A stretch of 40,908 nucleotides of DNA from a virus, in the IMG/VR virus record IMGVR_UViG_3300012355_000001, positions 1-40,908 of that record, one strand, 5' to 3'. Each line of letters starts with the position of its first letter. Position 1 is the stretch's first letter. This document shows positions 8,492 to 15,762 of the stretch, in pieces. The position numbers were made by a program, and so were the translations under genes. Under the pieces are notes generated by a model. That model saw only the letters and a list, made by a program, of their open reading frames with translations. It was not told the DNA's origin and made no database searches.

Positions 8492-9240
8492 CAGCGCTCG
8501 TCCCACTCCATGGTGACTTCGAGGCTGTCCGCGCCCGACTGCGACACGCGCCAGAGGTGCAGCAGGAAGCTCGCCTGCGGCCCCACGATCACCGGCGGCA
8601 CCTTGATGACCTGCGAGGCCACCGCGGTGCCGCTCAGGATCGAGGGCGCGACGGCCGGCTGGTCGCCGAACACGAAGGTCACGTCGTCGAAGATGACCGG
8701 GATGACCGGCCGGATCTGGCCGGTCTGGATGCGGCGCACGTTCGCCGACGCCACCGGCGCCACGACCGCGCCGTGGAAGAGCACCACAGACGAGAGGTCG
8801 GAGACGTCGCTGTTCACGCCCGCCGGCGTGATCTGGGTACCGCCCGAGGTGTAGCGGTTGGTGCCCGCCGGCTCGAGCTCCATGTGGTAGCGGGGCAGCG
8901 TGCCGCCGGCGCCGATCGCCGTGTACTGCAGGCGCAGGCGCGCGAGCTCGCACTGCTTCTTCGTCGCGGCCGCGTAGTTGTTGTTGAAGTAGAGGAACGG
9001 CTTCACGCCCTCGAAGAGCACGGGCGCCGGGTGGCCCGCCACGCCGGCGGCCGCGGTCGTGGGCACCGTGATGGCGCCGAAGCGCCGGCCCTGGCGCGCC
9101 GAGACGTAGCCGTTGACCGGCTGGACGACCAGCTCGCCGTTCTTGGTGCCGCGGCCGTAGCCGAAGCCCGATCCGTCGAGGTACAGGGCCGGATTGGTCT
9201 CGTGCGTCTCCAGGAGGAGCTTGTTCTCGTAGGTGCCCAT
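8491..9240 (-). CDS. Putative virion structural protein, first gene of late operon
   Basis: A 249-residue protein starting at ATG 9240 behind GGAGGCAAATC. It is rich in Thr, Val, Gly and aromatic residues in strand-like runs, with no catalytic motif, zinc site or membrane segment. It ends in a strand pair finishing Glu-Trp-Asp-Glu-Arg. That composition suits a beta-rich virion or decoration protein. It opens the late operon, right after the non-coding stretch and ahead of the packaging genes, which is unusual because most structural genes here follow the portal. Not assigned to a named family. Confidence 0.65.
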   Translation of the reverse strand: MGTYENKLLLETHETNPALYLDGSGFGYGRGTKNGELVVQPVNGYVSARQGRRFGAITVPTTAAAGVAGHPAPVLFEGVKPFLYFNNNYAAATKKQCELARLRLQYTAIGAGGTLPRYHMELEPAGTNRYTSGGTQITPAGVNSDVSDLSSVVLFHGAVVAPVASANVRRIQTGQIRPVIPVIFDDVTFVFGDQPAVAPSILSGTAVASQVIKVPPVIVGPQASFLLHLWRVSQSGADSLEVTMEWDER

Positions 9241-9662
9241 GATTTGCCTCCAAAGCCCGCGGAAGGACGTCAAACCGCGCGAAATTGCGCGTTTTCGCCT
9301 ACAGACCGAGCGTTTCTCGTGAAATCGCGGAATTTTTCGCGTTCGCGCGACGCGGAGAACTGCTAGCCAGTCCCGCGCTGGAACGCAAAGGGGGGAGCCC
9401 CCGTTCAGGTGGCCGTGGAACGGCCGTGGAACGCTCGCCCTGCCCCGTTCAGTGCGCGTCCGCCCCCGAGAGCGCCGAGACACTCGCGGGCGTCCCACGC
9501 GCGCGGTGCATCGGCTTCGGTCGGCTTCGCGCCTTCCGTGGACGCACCTGTCCGGCCAGTCCGTTGTGCCTCACGGGGGCCTAAGCCTGCAAGGATTCAC
9601 GACCTGCTTGTCGTTCCTGTCCGTGCGATGTGGTGCGAGGACTCGAAGATGCGCTGCGGTGC
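9241..9662. promoter_or_regulatory. 422-bp non-coding region ahead of the late operon
   Basis: No convincing gene lies here on either strand. It should hold the late promoter, since the early operon ends at 9663 and the late operon starts at 9240 on the same strand. Visible structure includes an AT-richer block with a palindrome CGCGC-GAAATT-GCGCG (9276-9291) and related CGCG/AATT words up to about 9350. There is a short G5-GAG-C5 hairpin near 9391-9403 and a tandem 11-bp repeat GGCCGTGGAAC (9411-9421, 9422-9432). I found no standard sigma-70 pair pointing left, so the late promoter may need an activator. Confidence 0.5.
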
Positions 9663-9878
9663 TCAGCGCCCGCGCCGCGCCATGCGCTCTTCCCACGCCT
9701 GCAGTTCGTCCACGTAGCAGTAGAGGCGCGCGGCCTTGCCATCGGTGAGCCGCCAGATGGGCAGGCGCAGCTCGTTCGGGCGGTGCTCGGCGGCCAAGCG
9801 GCGCACGGTGCGCGGGTCGAGGCCGAGGTAGGCCGCGATGACCTTCAACGTGTCGAGGCGAGGCCGGCGCTGGCTCAT
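9663..9878 (-). CDS. Small helix-turn-helix protein
   Basis: A 71-residue protein. Its N-terminal half is an HTH (LKVIAAYLGLDPRTVRRLAA, about 11-30), followed by a strand segment (RLYCYVDELQAWE, about 51-63). This layout resembles MerR/excisionase-type winged HTH proteins, where the wing follows the recognition helix. ATG 9878 overlaps the lipoprotein stop. It is the last gene of the leftward early operon and sits just before the presumed late promoter. It is therefore a reasonable candidate for a late regulator, or for a second excisionase-like protein. The choice is inference. Confidence 0.72.
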   Translation of the reverse strand: MSQRRPRLDTLKVIAAYLGLDPRTVRRLAAEHRPNELRLPIWRLTDGKAARLYCYVDELQAWEERMARRGR

Positions 9879-10288
9879 GGGACGTCGAGATGCCTCGCCC
9901 AGGTCTCGACCACGCAGCTCTGCCGAGTGGTCGAGTTCCACCAGGTCATGCTCGCCTGGTAGGTCTCGCCGTCCTCGCCGAGCTCGAAGGTCGTGTCGGT
10001 CGCCGACCAGGCGAAGGCCTGCGCGCCCTCGAGCATGAAGCCGTCGGCGGTCGCCGACCACCGCGCCACCGTGCTGCCGCCCGATGAGTCGGCGAGGTCG
10101 GCGGTGCCGTCGGGCTGCAGGGTCACCGTGTTCACGAAGGGCAGCGTGCCCTGGCAGTCGGCGCTGAGGTTGAAGGTCTGGCCGAGCTCGTAGGTGCCGA
10201 GCACCAGCTCGGGCCCGGGCGGAACGTCGCCGGTCTCCTCGTAGCACCCGGCCAACATCGCGCACACCACCATCACGATGATCCTCAT
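9875..10288 (-). CDS. Phage-encoded lipoprotein
   Basis: A 137-residue protein with a clear lipoprotein signal: MRIIVMVVCAMLAGC, basic start, hydrophobic core and lipobox ending at Cys15. The mature part is beta-rich with Trp- and Thr-containing strands and two further cysteines (near residues 44 and 125) that could form a disulfide. It would be exported and anchored in a membrane. It lies in the early operon, so a role in superinfection exclusion is more likely than lysis, but no family was recognised. ATG overlaps the preceding stop (ATGA). Confidence 0.78.
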   Translation of the reverse strand: MRIIVMVVCAMLAGCYEETGDVPPGPELVLGTYELGQTFNLSADCQGTLPFVNTVTLQPDGTADLADSSGGSTVARWSATADGFMLEGAQAFAWSATDTTFELGEDGETYQASMTWWNSTTRQSCVVETWARHLDVP

Positions 10289-10710
10289 GCTGCTACTCCG
10301 TTCCGCGCCTGTCGGCGCAGCAGGTTCTCGGTCACGGTCGCGATCGCGGCAAAGCGCATCGAGCGCAGCGCCTGATGGTCGATCTCGAGCCCTAGGCGGG
10401 TGGCGGCTTGCTCGAGCGTGAGCCGGGGCGTCCAGCGCTCGGTCTCCCGCTCGTAGGTGATGCCCATGTGCTCGGCCTGCTCGCAGTTCCACTTCTGCTC
10501 CCCCGTGCCCTCGCACTCGCGCACGCCCAGGACGTCGAGGAGCACGGCCGGGACGCCGGCGGTGAGCTGGCAGCTATCCACCCAGGCCGACTCGCTCAGG
10601 CGCTCGACCGCCCCGAGCTGGCCGTCCAGGGGTACGCTGCGGATGGCGCGGCGGAGCCAGCGCTCGCGCGCGTGCCGCACAAGGACCTCGGTGGCGCTGA
10701 GCCGCTTCAC
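10285..10710 (-). CDS. Hypothetical protein with C-terminal HTH-like segment
   Basis: A 141-residue protein starting at GTG 10710, overlapping the upstream stop (GTGA). It contains three cysteines (one near residue 47, two around 65-76) and a helix-turn-helix-like stretch (LTLEQAATRLGLEIDHQALR). Basic helices frame it at both ends. Not recognised. Late in the early operon is where lambdoid phages carry their late antiterminator, so that role is possible but unproven. Confidence 0.68.
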   Translation of the reverse strand: MKRLSATEVLVRHARERWLRRAIRSVPLDGQLGAVERLSESAWVDSCQLTAGVPAVLLDVLGVRECEGTGEQKWNCEQAEHMGITYERETERWTPRLTLEQAATRLGLEIDHQALRSMRFAAIATVTENLLRRQARNGVAA

Positions 10711-11060
10711 TCGTCACCGCCCTGGTGAGGGGCGACCTGGTCGAAGTACTCGCGCACCTGGTCGACGGCGACCTCAAGGCCGTGAACGTCGACCAGGTGC
10801 TGGTGCAGTGCCTTGCCGAAGACCAGCGAGCTGCATGCCACCTTGGCCACAGCCTGCTGGTTGGCCTGGCCAGTCTCCATCGGCACGGCCAGGCGACAGC
10901 GGAAGTACTCCTCGATCTGGTGGGCGCGCGCCAGGTTGGGCAGGCGATCGCCCTTCTCCGAAGGCCGGCGGTAGGCGTCGTCGCCGTACCGCGCGCGCAT
11001 CCGCTCGGCGCGCTCGAGCGCCTTCTGCCGATAGCGGGCCGCCCACGCGCTGCTACCCAT
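10707..11060 (-). CDS. Hypothetical helical protein
   Basis: A 117-residue, Arg/Ala-rich, predicted helical protein. The N-terminal 35 residues are strongly basic (RYRQKALERAERMRARYG). The rest alternates short helices with a Gln-rich turn (ETGQANQQAVAKVACS) and an acidic C-terminus. No motif was recognised. It overlaps the zinc-knuckle gene by eight bases and the next gene by four. Confidence 0.66.
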   Translation of the reverse strand: MGSSAWAARYRQKALERAERMRARYGDDAYRRPSEKGDRLPNLARAHQIEEYFRCRLAVPMETGQANQQAVAKVACSSLVFGKALHQHLVDVHGLEVAVDQVREYFDQVAPHQGGDE

Positions 11061-11433
11061 GCATCACCCCCGCGCGCGCCTTGATCTTCTGCAGCCGGTC
11101 GACCGGGCCGGCGAGCTCGGCCTCGACCGCCTCGACCTTGCGCCCGAAGGCCTTCTCCGCGCTCGGTGATGCAGACGTCTGCGCGCCGACGCGCTTCGGG
11201 CAGGTCTTGCTGCGCGCCGTGTGACCCTGCTGGCCGCAGGCCTTGCACGTCCAGCCGGACTGGCTTGCCGCTGCTGGCGCGCGCGGCCGCGGGGACGAGG
11301 CCTTCGGCGGCTTGGCGTCGCGCTCGCCGAGGTCCTTGAGGACGTCGAGAGCTCTCTCGACCAGCCGCAGGCGCCCGGTGAGCTGGTCGCGTTCGTCGCG
11401 CAGGGCGACCAGCGCCTGGTCCAAGGCGCTCAC
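11053..11433 (-). CDS. Zinc-knuckle protein with coiled-coil ends
   Basis: A 126-residue protein in three parts. The N-terminal coiled coil (about 1-40) is rich in Leu, Arg and Asp. A Pro/Ala/Ser linker leads to a knuckle of Cys and His residues (CKACGQQGHTARSKTC, about 63-78). A C-terminal helix follows. The spacing resembles CCHC knuckles that bind single-stranded nucleic acid. The frame starts at GTG 11433 and overlaps its upstream gene by four bases. Its place in the replication operon suits a single-strand DNA or RNA binding accessory, an inference. Confidence 0.68.
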   Translation of the reverse strand: MSALDQALVALRDERDQLTGRLRLVERALDVLKDLGERDAKPPKASSPRPRAPAAASQSGWTCKACGQQGHTARSKTCPKRVGAQTSASPSAEKAFGRKVEAVEAELAGPVDRLQKIKARAGVMHG

Positions 11434-11783
11434 AGCGCGTCCGTCCCGGGCAGCGTCTTCTGCGCCTTCACGCGGCGCACGCCCTCGTAGGCCTCGTCGC
11501 TGAGCTTGTCGATCGCCTTCTTCAGGTCCTTGACCTTGTTGTTCTGCAGGCGCCGGATCGCCGAGTGGTCGAGCAGCAGCTTTCGCAGCTCGATGTTCTT
11601 CTGCCCGAGCATCTCGCCGGCCTTCGCGCGCTCCTCGACCGTGAGTTCCTCGACGTGGACCGGGCCCGCCTCGTCGTGCTCGATGCCCGAGCGGCCGCGA
11701 TCCTCCTTCTCCGCCGAGGCGTCGACGGCGTCCTTGAACTTGCTCGAGTCCTTGTTCCGGGGCTTCTTCACCGCGCGTGCCAT
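11430..11783 (-). CDS. Hypothetical highly charged protein
   Basis: A 117-residue protein from ATG 11783, preceded by an AAGGAG ribosome site. The first 35 residues are basic, the middle is acidic, and two charged helices follow (EMLGQKNIELRKLLLDHSAI and a Lys-rich helix near 82-100). It looks like a coiled-coil or nucleic-acid accessory protein. Not recognised. It overlaps the RuvC-like gene by 16 bases, more than the usual four here. Confidence 0.7.
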   Translation of the reverse strand: MARAVKKPRNKDSSKFKDAVDASAEKEDRGRSGIEHDEAGPVHVEELTVEERAKAGEMLGQKNIELRKLLLDHSAIRRLQNNKVKDLKKAIDKLSDEAYEGVRRVKAQKTLPGTDAL

Positions 11784-12376
11784 GCGAGTTCTCCTTGGGC
11801 GCTCGTCGGCGCCGCCTGGGTTGTGGCCCTGTCCGTCCAGCTCGTCGCGATCGCGAGCGCGTCCCACGCGTGCTCGCGAGTGATCGCCGGCGCGCTCTCG
11901 AGCATCGCGGACGCGCCGGGCCAGCGCGTCCGCATCAGCTGCTCGGTCGACTCCTTGCGCTTCGCTTGCGCCTGGCGCGCCAGCTGGGCGCGGAGCTTCG
12001 GCTCGGTCGTCTTCGCCGGCGGCAGCTTCTCGGCGAGCAGCCCGAGCAGCTTGCGCCACTCGCCCGGGTTGCGCGTGACGAGCTCGGCGCCGCGCGCCTT
12101 GCACAGACCGACAAGCAGCGAGAACGAGGCCCAGACCATCGCAGCAGCGAGCGCGCCCTTGGGAAACGCCGGCGCCTCGGTCACGACTACGCCCGGCGCC
12201 TGGACTACGAGCAGCTCGTCGAGGTCGGCGGCGAGCTCGGCCACGCGGTCACGCAGGCGCGCTTCCGGGTCGCTCTTGAAGCAGCCGAGGTCGCGAACGC
12301 GCACGCCGCCGTCGAAGCGCTCGAGCGCGGCGAACCCGCAGTGCGCGGTGCCCGGGTCGATACCGAGGATCCTCAT
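11768..12376 (-). CDS. RuvC-like Holliday junction resolvase
   Basis: A 202-residue protein with the RNase H-fold layout of RuvC. The first strand holds Asp7 in MRILGIDPGT. Glu67 lies in VVVTEAP at the end of a later strand, and a C-terminal helix has Glu168, His169 and Asp172 (REHAWDALAIA). These acidic residues would bind two metals and cut Holliday or branched DNA. It follows the primase-helicase and zinc ribbon, so it likely clears junctions made during replication and ERF-driven annealing before packaging. ATG 12376 is chosen because it directly begins the conserved strand and overlaps the zinc-ribbon stop (ATGA). Confidence 0.87.
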   Translation of the reverse strand: MRILGIDPGTAHCGFAALERFDGGVRVRDLGCFKSDPEARLRDRVAELAADLDELLVVQAPGVVVTEAPAFPKGALAAAMVWASFSLLVGLCKARGAELVTRNPGEWRKLLGLLAEKLPPAKTTEPKLRAQLARQAQAKRKESTEQLMRTRWPGASAMLESAPAITREHAWDALAIATSWTDRATTQAAPTSAQGELAWHAR

Positions 12377-12525
12377 CGGCGCACCGGCGTCGGCGTCGAC
12401 GTGATGGGCGCCGTGCACCAGCGCGAGCAGCGCCAGATCAGCGTCGACGACCCCATCGTGATGCACGGCGCACCGCATGATGGGCATCGCGGTGTCGAGG
12501 TCGGTGGGTGCGGGACGAAGGTCAT
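12373..12525 (-). CDS. 50-residue zinc-ribbon protein
   Basis: A short frame of 50 residues fills the space between the primase-helicase and RuvC-like genes. It carries a zinc-ribbon pattern: CPSCGAPC at residues 14-21 and CSRWC at 33-37, separated by a strand-like stretch. Its ATG overlaps the helicase stop and its own stop overlaps the resolvase start, both as ATGA, so gene order and coupling support it. It could be a DNA-binding or protein-docking ribbon for the replication complex, an inference. Confidence 0.6.
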   Translation of the reverse strand: MTFVPHPPTSTPRCPSCGAPCITMGSSTLIWRCSRWCTAPITSTPTPVRR

Positions 12526-14336
12526 AGCGGCAGTGCCTCCTGCGGATCCTTGCGGCGAGCGCGGTGTGCCCAGTAGGGCAGCGACTCGATCTGCTCCCAG
12601 CTCTCCTCGTTGCCCTTCCGCTGCACGCGGCCGAGCTCGTAGGCCTCGCGGTACGTGCCGAGCGTCTTGTCGAAGATGACCCTCGCCACCAGCGAGTTCG
12701 CGCCGTCGAGCCGGTCCTTCAGCACCGTCATGAACGTCGGTGCGAGGTTCCAGTCCTTGCCGTTGTGCGGCGCCGGCGCGAGCGCGACCGCGTGCGTCGC
12801 GACGCGCGTGATGTGGCTCGACCCGGCGAGCTCGCCCATCGTGGGCACGAGCGACGAGCGCATGCCGTCGGCCTTCTTCAGGTGCACGACCAGCAGCACT
12901 GGCTTGTTCATGCGCATTGCCAGATCGCGCAGTCGCTTCATCACCGCCGTCTGCGCCTTGACCTCATGCTCCTCGTCCTCGACGTCGACGTAGTGCAGGT
13001 GGTCGACGACGACCAGGTCGACGCGGTCCTGCATCGCCACCATGACGCGCTCGGTGTCCTCGAGCGTGAACGACGATCCGCGATAGACCGTGTGCAGGCG
13101 CTGCCCGATCTGCTGCGTCAGATAGCGGTCGACCGCGCCCTCGATGTCGGCGAAGAGCGCATCGAGCTCGCCGCGCATCCAGCGCCCGAACGAGATGACC
13201 TCGCGGATCGTGCCCGGCTCGCGCGCGCTGCGTGCCGCCAGGCCATCCGCGTAGAGCTGGGCGAGCGCGCGGTACTTCAGGCGCCGCTCGATCTCGCTGC
13301 GGTTCGCCTCGAGGAAGAAGCCGAGTACTCGGCGCCCCGCGCGCGCGCCGCGCTCGGCGATCGTCGACGCCAGCTGCGTCTTGCCCGCGCCTGGGCGCGC
13401 GGTGAGCACGACCAGGTCGTTCGGCAGCATCCCGCCGATCGCGTCGTCGAGGAACGCGACGTCGTACGGGATGAGCTTCTTCGCGTCGTCGAGGCGGCGC
13501 TCGCGCTCGCCGGCCAGGCGCTGATCGATGGTCCCGATGTCGATGCCGAGCAGCTCGGGCATCGCCGGCCCGCGCTCGCGCGCCTCGGTCACGAGCTGCT
13601 GCAGCCCCTTCGCCGTGCCGCCGTCCCTGATCCAGTCCGAGACGTCGCCCTTCTCCTCGAGCCCGGGCAGCTCGAGCACGATCACGCTCTTCGCCGCCGT
13701 GCGCAGCGAGGCGACGACGTCGGCGGCGTACTGCCGTCCGGGCTTATCGTTGTCGGGCACGACCACCACATGCCGCCCGGCGAGGATCTCGGCAGCGTGC
13801 TCGCCGACGTACTTCCACCCGTTCGTGCCGCCGGCGCAGCATGTCGCGATGAAACCGATCGAGCGAAGCGAATCGACATCCTTCTCGCCCTCGGCGACGA
13901 ACACCGTGCGCGTCTTGCTCGCCGGGTCGACGAGCTCGGGCAGCCGGTAGAGCACGCGGCGCACGCCCTCGAGGTTCCAGGTCCAGCCGCTCGTGTGATC
14001 TGGCCGGCGCTGCCGGAAGCTCTTCGGCACCATGCGAACGACCTGGAAGAGCAGCTCGCCGCGCTCGTCGTGGTACGAATACTCGGTCGCGATGGTGGGC
14101 TTCGCGGCGTCGCCGGCGGAGTGCGGGAATAGGTCCTTCGCCTCGAGGTGCAGCGCGCGCAGGATCGCGTCGAGCTTGCAGCCGGCCTGGCAGAACAGCA
14201 CGACCTTGCCGTCCTCGCCGCGCGAGATCGCGAGCGACGGCGTGTTGTCCTCGTGAGCAGGGCATCGCGCGACCCACTGGCCGGGCTTCTCCCGCTTCAC
14301 GCCGTCGAGGCGCTGGAGAATCTCGTCGACGGTCAC
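12522..14336 (-). CDS. Bifunctional primase-helicase
   Basis: A 604-residue protein joining primase and ring helicase, similar in layout to T7 gp4. It has a CHC2-like zinc site (Cys25, His28, Cys49, Cys53) and a Toprim core with Glu149 (VFVAEGEKD), Asp195/Asp197 (VVPDNDKPG) and DVSDWI at 231-236. The DnaB/RecA-type motor has Walker A ARPGAGKT (313-320) and Walker B LVVVDHLHY (441-449). It would unwind the fork and lay primers for a host polymerase. The start is GTG 14336, overlapping the initiator stop (GTGA); the ATG-initiated frame further upstream runs through the initiator gene and is not credible. Confidence 0.9.
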   Translation of the reverse strand: MTVDEILQRLDGVKREKPGQWVARCPAHEDNTPSLAISRGEDGKVVLFCQAGCKLDAILRALHLEAKDLFPHSAGDAAKPTIATEYSYHDERGELLFQVVRMVPKSFRQRRPDHTSGWTWNLEGVRRVLYRLPELVDPASKTRTVFVAEGEKDVDSLRSIGFIATCCAGGTNGWKYVGEHAAEILAGRHVVVVPDNDKPGRQYAADVVASLRTAAKSVIVLELPGLEEKGDVSDWIRDGGTAKGLQQLVTEARERGPAMPELLGIDIGTIDQRLAGERERRLDDAKKLIPYDVAFLDDAIGGMLPNDLVVLTARPGAGKTQLASTIAERGARAGRRVLGFFLEANRSEIERRLKYRALAQLYADGLAARSAREPGTIREVISFGRWMRGELDALFADIEGAVDRYLTQQIGQRLHTVYRGSSFTLEDTERVMVAMQDRVDLVVVDHLHYVDVEDEEHEVKAQTAVMKRLRDLAMRMNKPVLLVVHLKKADGMRSSLVPTMGELAGSSHITRVATHAVALAPAPHNGKDWNLAPTFMTVLKDRLDGANSLVARVIFDKTLGTYREAYELGRVQRKGNEESWEQIESLPYWAHRARRKDPQEALPL

Positions 14337-15181
14337 CGAATTCTCCCGGCGGCGTGGTCTTCCATCAGCCTGTCGATGGGCTCGGGCGGGCGCTCGACGG
14401 TGATGTAGTCGCGCCAGCAGCCCATGAACGTCGAGAAGTGCTTCTGGTACTTCGCCTCGCGGTCCTGCACCTGGATGGCGTAGTTCGCCACGGCCACTTT
14501 GAGCGCGGCGTAGTCGCCGGCGGTGCGGATCTGCTTCTCGCACAATGCGAGGCCACGGCTCTTGCCGTCCTTGCGTGGGTAGGCCCGGTAGATGGCCTCG
14601 TAGTCGAAGACGGGCTTCGAGGGAACGAGGCCGAGCTTCAGAATAGGCGGAGCCGGGTCGCCGTGTTCTTGTTCTTGTTCTTGTTCTTGTTCTTGTTCCT
14701 GTTCCGGATCGTCCTTCGCCGAAGGCTTCCCGAAGGGCTTCGTGCAGGCTTCCCGGAAGGCTTTCGCGAAGCCTTCCCCCAAGCCTTCTGTGAAGGCTTT
14801 AAGCGCGTGCCATGACTCGATTTTCAGAGGGCACTCAGGGGTCTCGTCCCACGTCGCCCGCCACGACCGCACCACGTTCGGCGACTCCGGGGCGTTGTGC
14901 TTGGCCCCGTTCGGCAGCCAGACCATGCCGGCCTCACGGTCGACCTTGGCCATGTCCTGGTCCACGATTTCGACCATCGCGGACCAGAAGCCTTCGAATG
15001 GCCAGCGCAGGGCAGCCGCCAGCTCCTCGGGCGTACCGAGGACGATGCCGGGGATCTGCGTGGTGCGCGTGCCAGTGATGAGCCAGACCAGCAGGCTTTG
15101 CCCGTTCGGTGTCGGTCGGCTCAGGCGCCGAACCTTCTCGTCGGCCCACAGGCCCAGGCTGACCTTGCGGTACTTCGCCAC
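14333..15181 (-). CDS. Replication initiator (lambda O-like organisation)
   Basis: A 282-residue protein. The N-terminal domain (about 1-120) is of the phage replisome-organiser type, starting KYRKVSLGLWADEKVRRLS and including the conserved LVWLITGTRTTQIPG segment. This is a winged-helix DNA-binding region. A linker follows with repeated Phe/Gly/Lys units and six Glu-Gln pairs. The C-terminal domain has YRAYPRKDGKS, common at helicase-loading ends of these proteins. It would bind the repeats in its own gene (14721-14799) and bring in the primase-helicase encoded next. The start is GTG 15181, right after the stop of the preceding gene. Confidence is high for the role and moderate for the exact family. 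Confidence 0.8.
   Translation of the reverse strand: MAKYRKVSLGLWADEKVRRLSRPTPNGQSLLVWLITGTRTTQIPGIVLGTPEELAAALRWPFEGFWSAMVEIVDQDMAKVDREAGMVWLPNGAKHNAPESPNVVRSWRATWDETPECPLKIESWHALKAFTEGLGEGFAKAFREACTKPFGKPSAKDDPEQEQEQEQEQEQEHGDPAPPILKLGLVPSKPVFDYEAIYRAYPRKDGKSRGLALCEKQIRTAGDYAALKVAVANYAIQVQDREAKYQKHFSTFMGCWRDYITVERPPEPIDRLMEDHAAGRIR
14665..14706 (-). repeat. Tandem 6-bp repeat, AT-richer tract in initiator gene
   Basis: Five perfect copies of GTTCTT (plus strand) run from 14665 to 14694, followed by GTTCCT and GTTCCG. On the coding strand they give the Glu-Gln repeat. The tract is pyrimidine-only apart from G and clearly richer in A+T than its surroundings. It lies beside the iteron-like repeats, so it may be the easily melted part of the origin. 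Slippage would add or remove pairs of residues without breaking the frame. Confidence 0.85.
14721..14799. other. Candidate replication origin, iteron-like repeats
   Basis: Inside the initiator gene, the 8-mer GAAGGCTT occurs at 14721-14728, 14756-14763 and 14792-14799, spaced 35 and 36 bp. Its reverse complement AAGCCTTC occurs at 14769-14776 and 14781-14788. Near copies lie at 14732 (GAAGGGCTT) and 14746 (AGGCTTC). The cluster is flanked on the downstream coding side by the 6-bp AT-richer tract. In lambda the origin also lies in the middle of gene O as iterons followed by an AT-rich stretch toward gene P. The match is in layout, not in sequence. Confidence 0.55.
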
Positions 15182-15424
15182 CTACGTCTCCTTCGTTGGT
15201 GGTGCTGGGTTGTTGGTGGCGGTGATGGCGCGCACGAGCTGCTCGAGCTGGGCGTTCAGCGCGTCGACCTCGTCGCGGTCGCCGGCGAGCTGGGCGGCGT
15301 CGACCAGGGCGATGAGCAGCAGCGCGCGCAGCCGGTTCGCCTCGAGGCCGTTGGCGTAGAGGCGCTCCTGCACGCGCGTCGCGAGCTGATAGTCGAGCGC
15401 GCGCTCTGCGGCGGTCCGCTTCAT
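15182..15424 (-). CDS. Small helical hypothetical protein
   Basis: An 80-residue protein from ATG 15424, overlapping the GIY-YIG-like stop (ATGA). It is almost wholly helical (RALDYQLATRVQERLYANGL and onward), with Leu/Ala heptads that suggest dimerisation and a short Pro/Thr-rich tail. Not recognised. It lies directly before the replication initiator. Confidence 0.68.
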   Translation of the reverse strand: MKRTAAERALDYQLATRVQERLYANGLEANRLRALLLIALVDAAQLAGDRDEVDALNAQLEQLVRAITATNNPAPPTKET

Positions 15425-15762
15425 GTGGGTACTCCTGACCCAATCGCGCCGGCGGATACGTCGCTGTACCGTGGAGCGAGGAAGCTGCAGGCGTTGCGGC
15501 AGAGTGGACAGCGCCCGAGAGGCAGCAGACGCGTGAGCAGCGTGCGAGACGCCGGGCAGTCGACGAACCACTCGCCACGCACTTGCAGGCCGGCAATCAT
15601 CTCGTGAATCCTTTGCTCGTCCGCAAGCGAGCCACCGCTGATTCCGATCAGCCGCAGCTCATGCGGATTGGCCGTCTGGAGGGCGGCCAGCCTTTCTTCG
15701 GGATCGCCGGCGGTGAACCCGACCTTGATGAAGCCACCACCAGCGATGGCATAGACCGCCAT
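15421..15762 (-). CDS. GIY-YIG-superfamily (Mug113/T5orf172-like) protein
   Basis: A 113-residue protein whose first 70 residues match the short GIY-YIG relatives found in phages. It has MAVYAIAGGGFIKVGFTAG, then DPEERLAALQTANPHELRLI, then a Glu-containing helix and VRGEWF. The two strand motifs are degenerate (VYAI and FIKVG), as is usual in this branch. The Arg in the first helix (ERL) and the Glu in the later helix would be catalytic if it is active. The C-terminus adds a CPLC pair. Such proteins may nick DNA or act as DNA-binding domains. The start is ATG 15762, right after the HTH gene stop. Confidence 0.75.
   Translation of the reverse strand: MAVYAIAGGGFIKVGFTAGDPEERLAALQTANPHELRLIGISGGSLADEQRIHEMIAGLQVRGEWFVDCPASRTLLTRLLPLGRCPLCRNACSFLAPRYSDVSAGAIGSGVPT

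Noticed and set aside
12377-12487. N-terminal extension of the RuvC-like protein to an upstream ATG
   Set aside because: The extension lacks the fold and overlaps the zinc-ribbon gene; the inner ATG begins exactly at the catalytic strand.
14337-14543. Upstream ATG for the primase-helicase
   Set aside because: It would read out of frame through the end of the initiator gene; the GTG with GTGA overlap fits the operon pattern.
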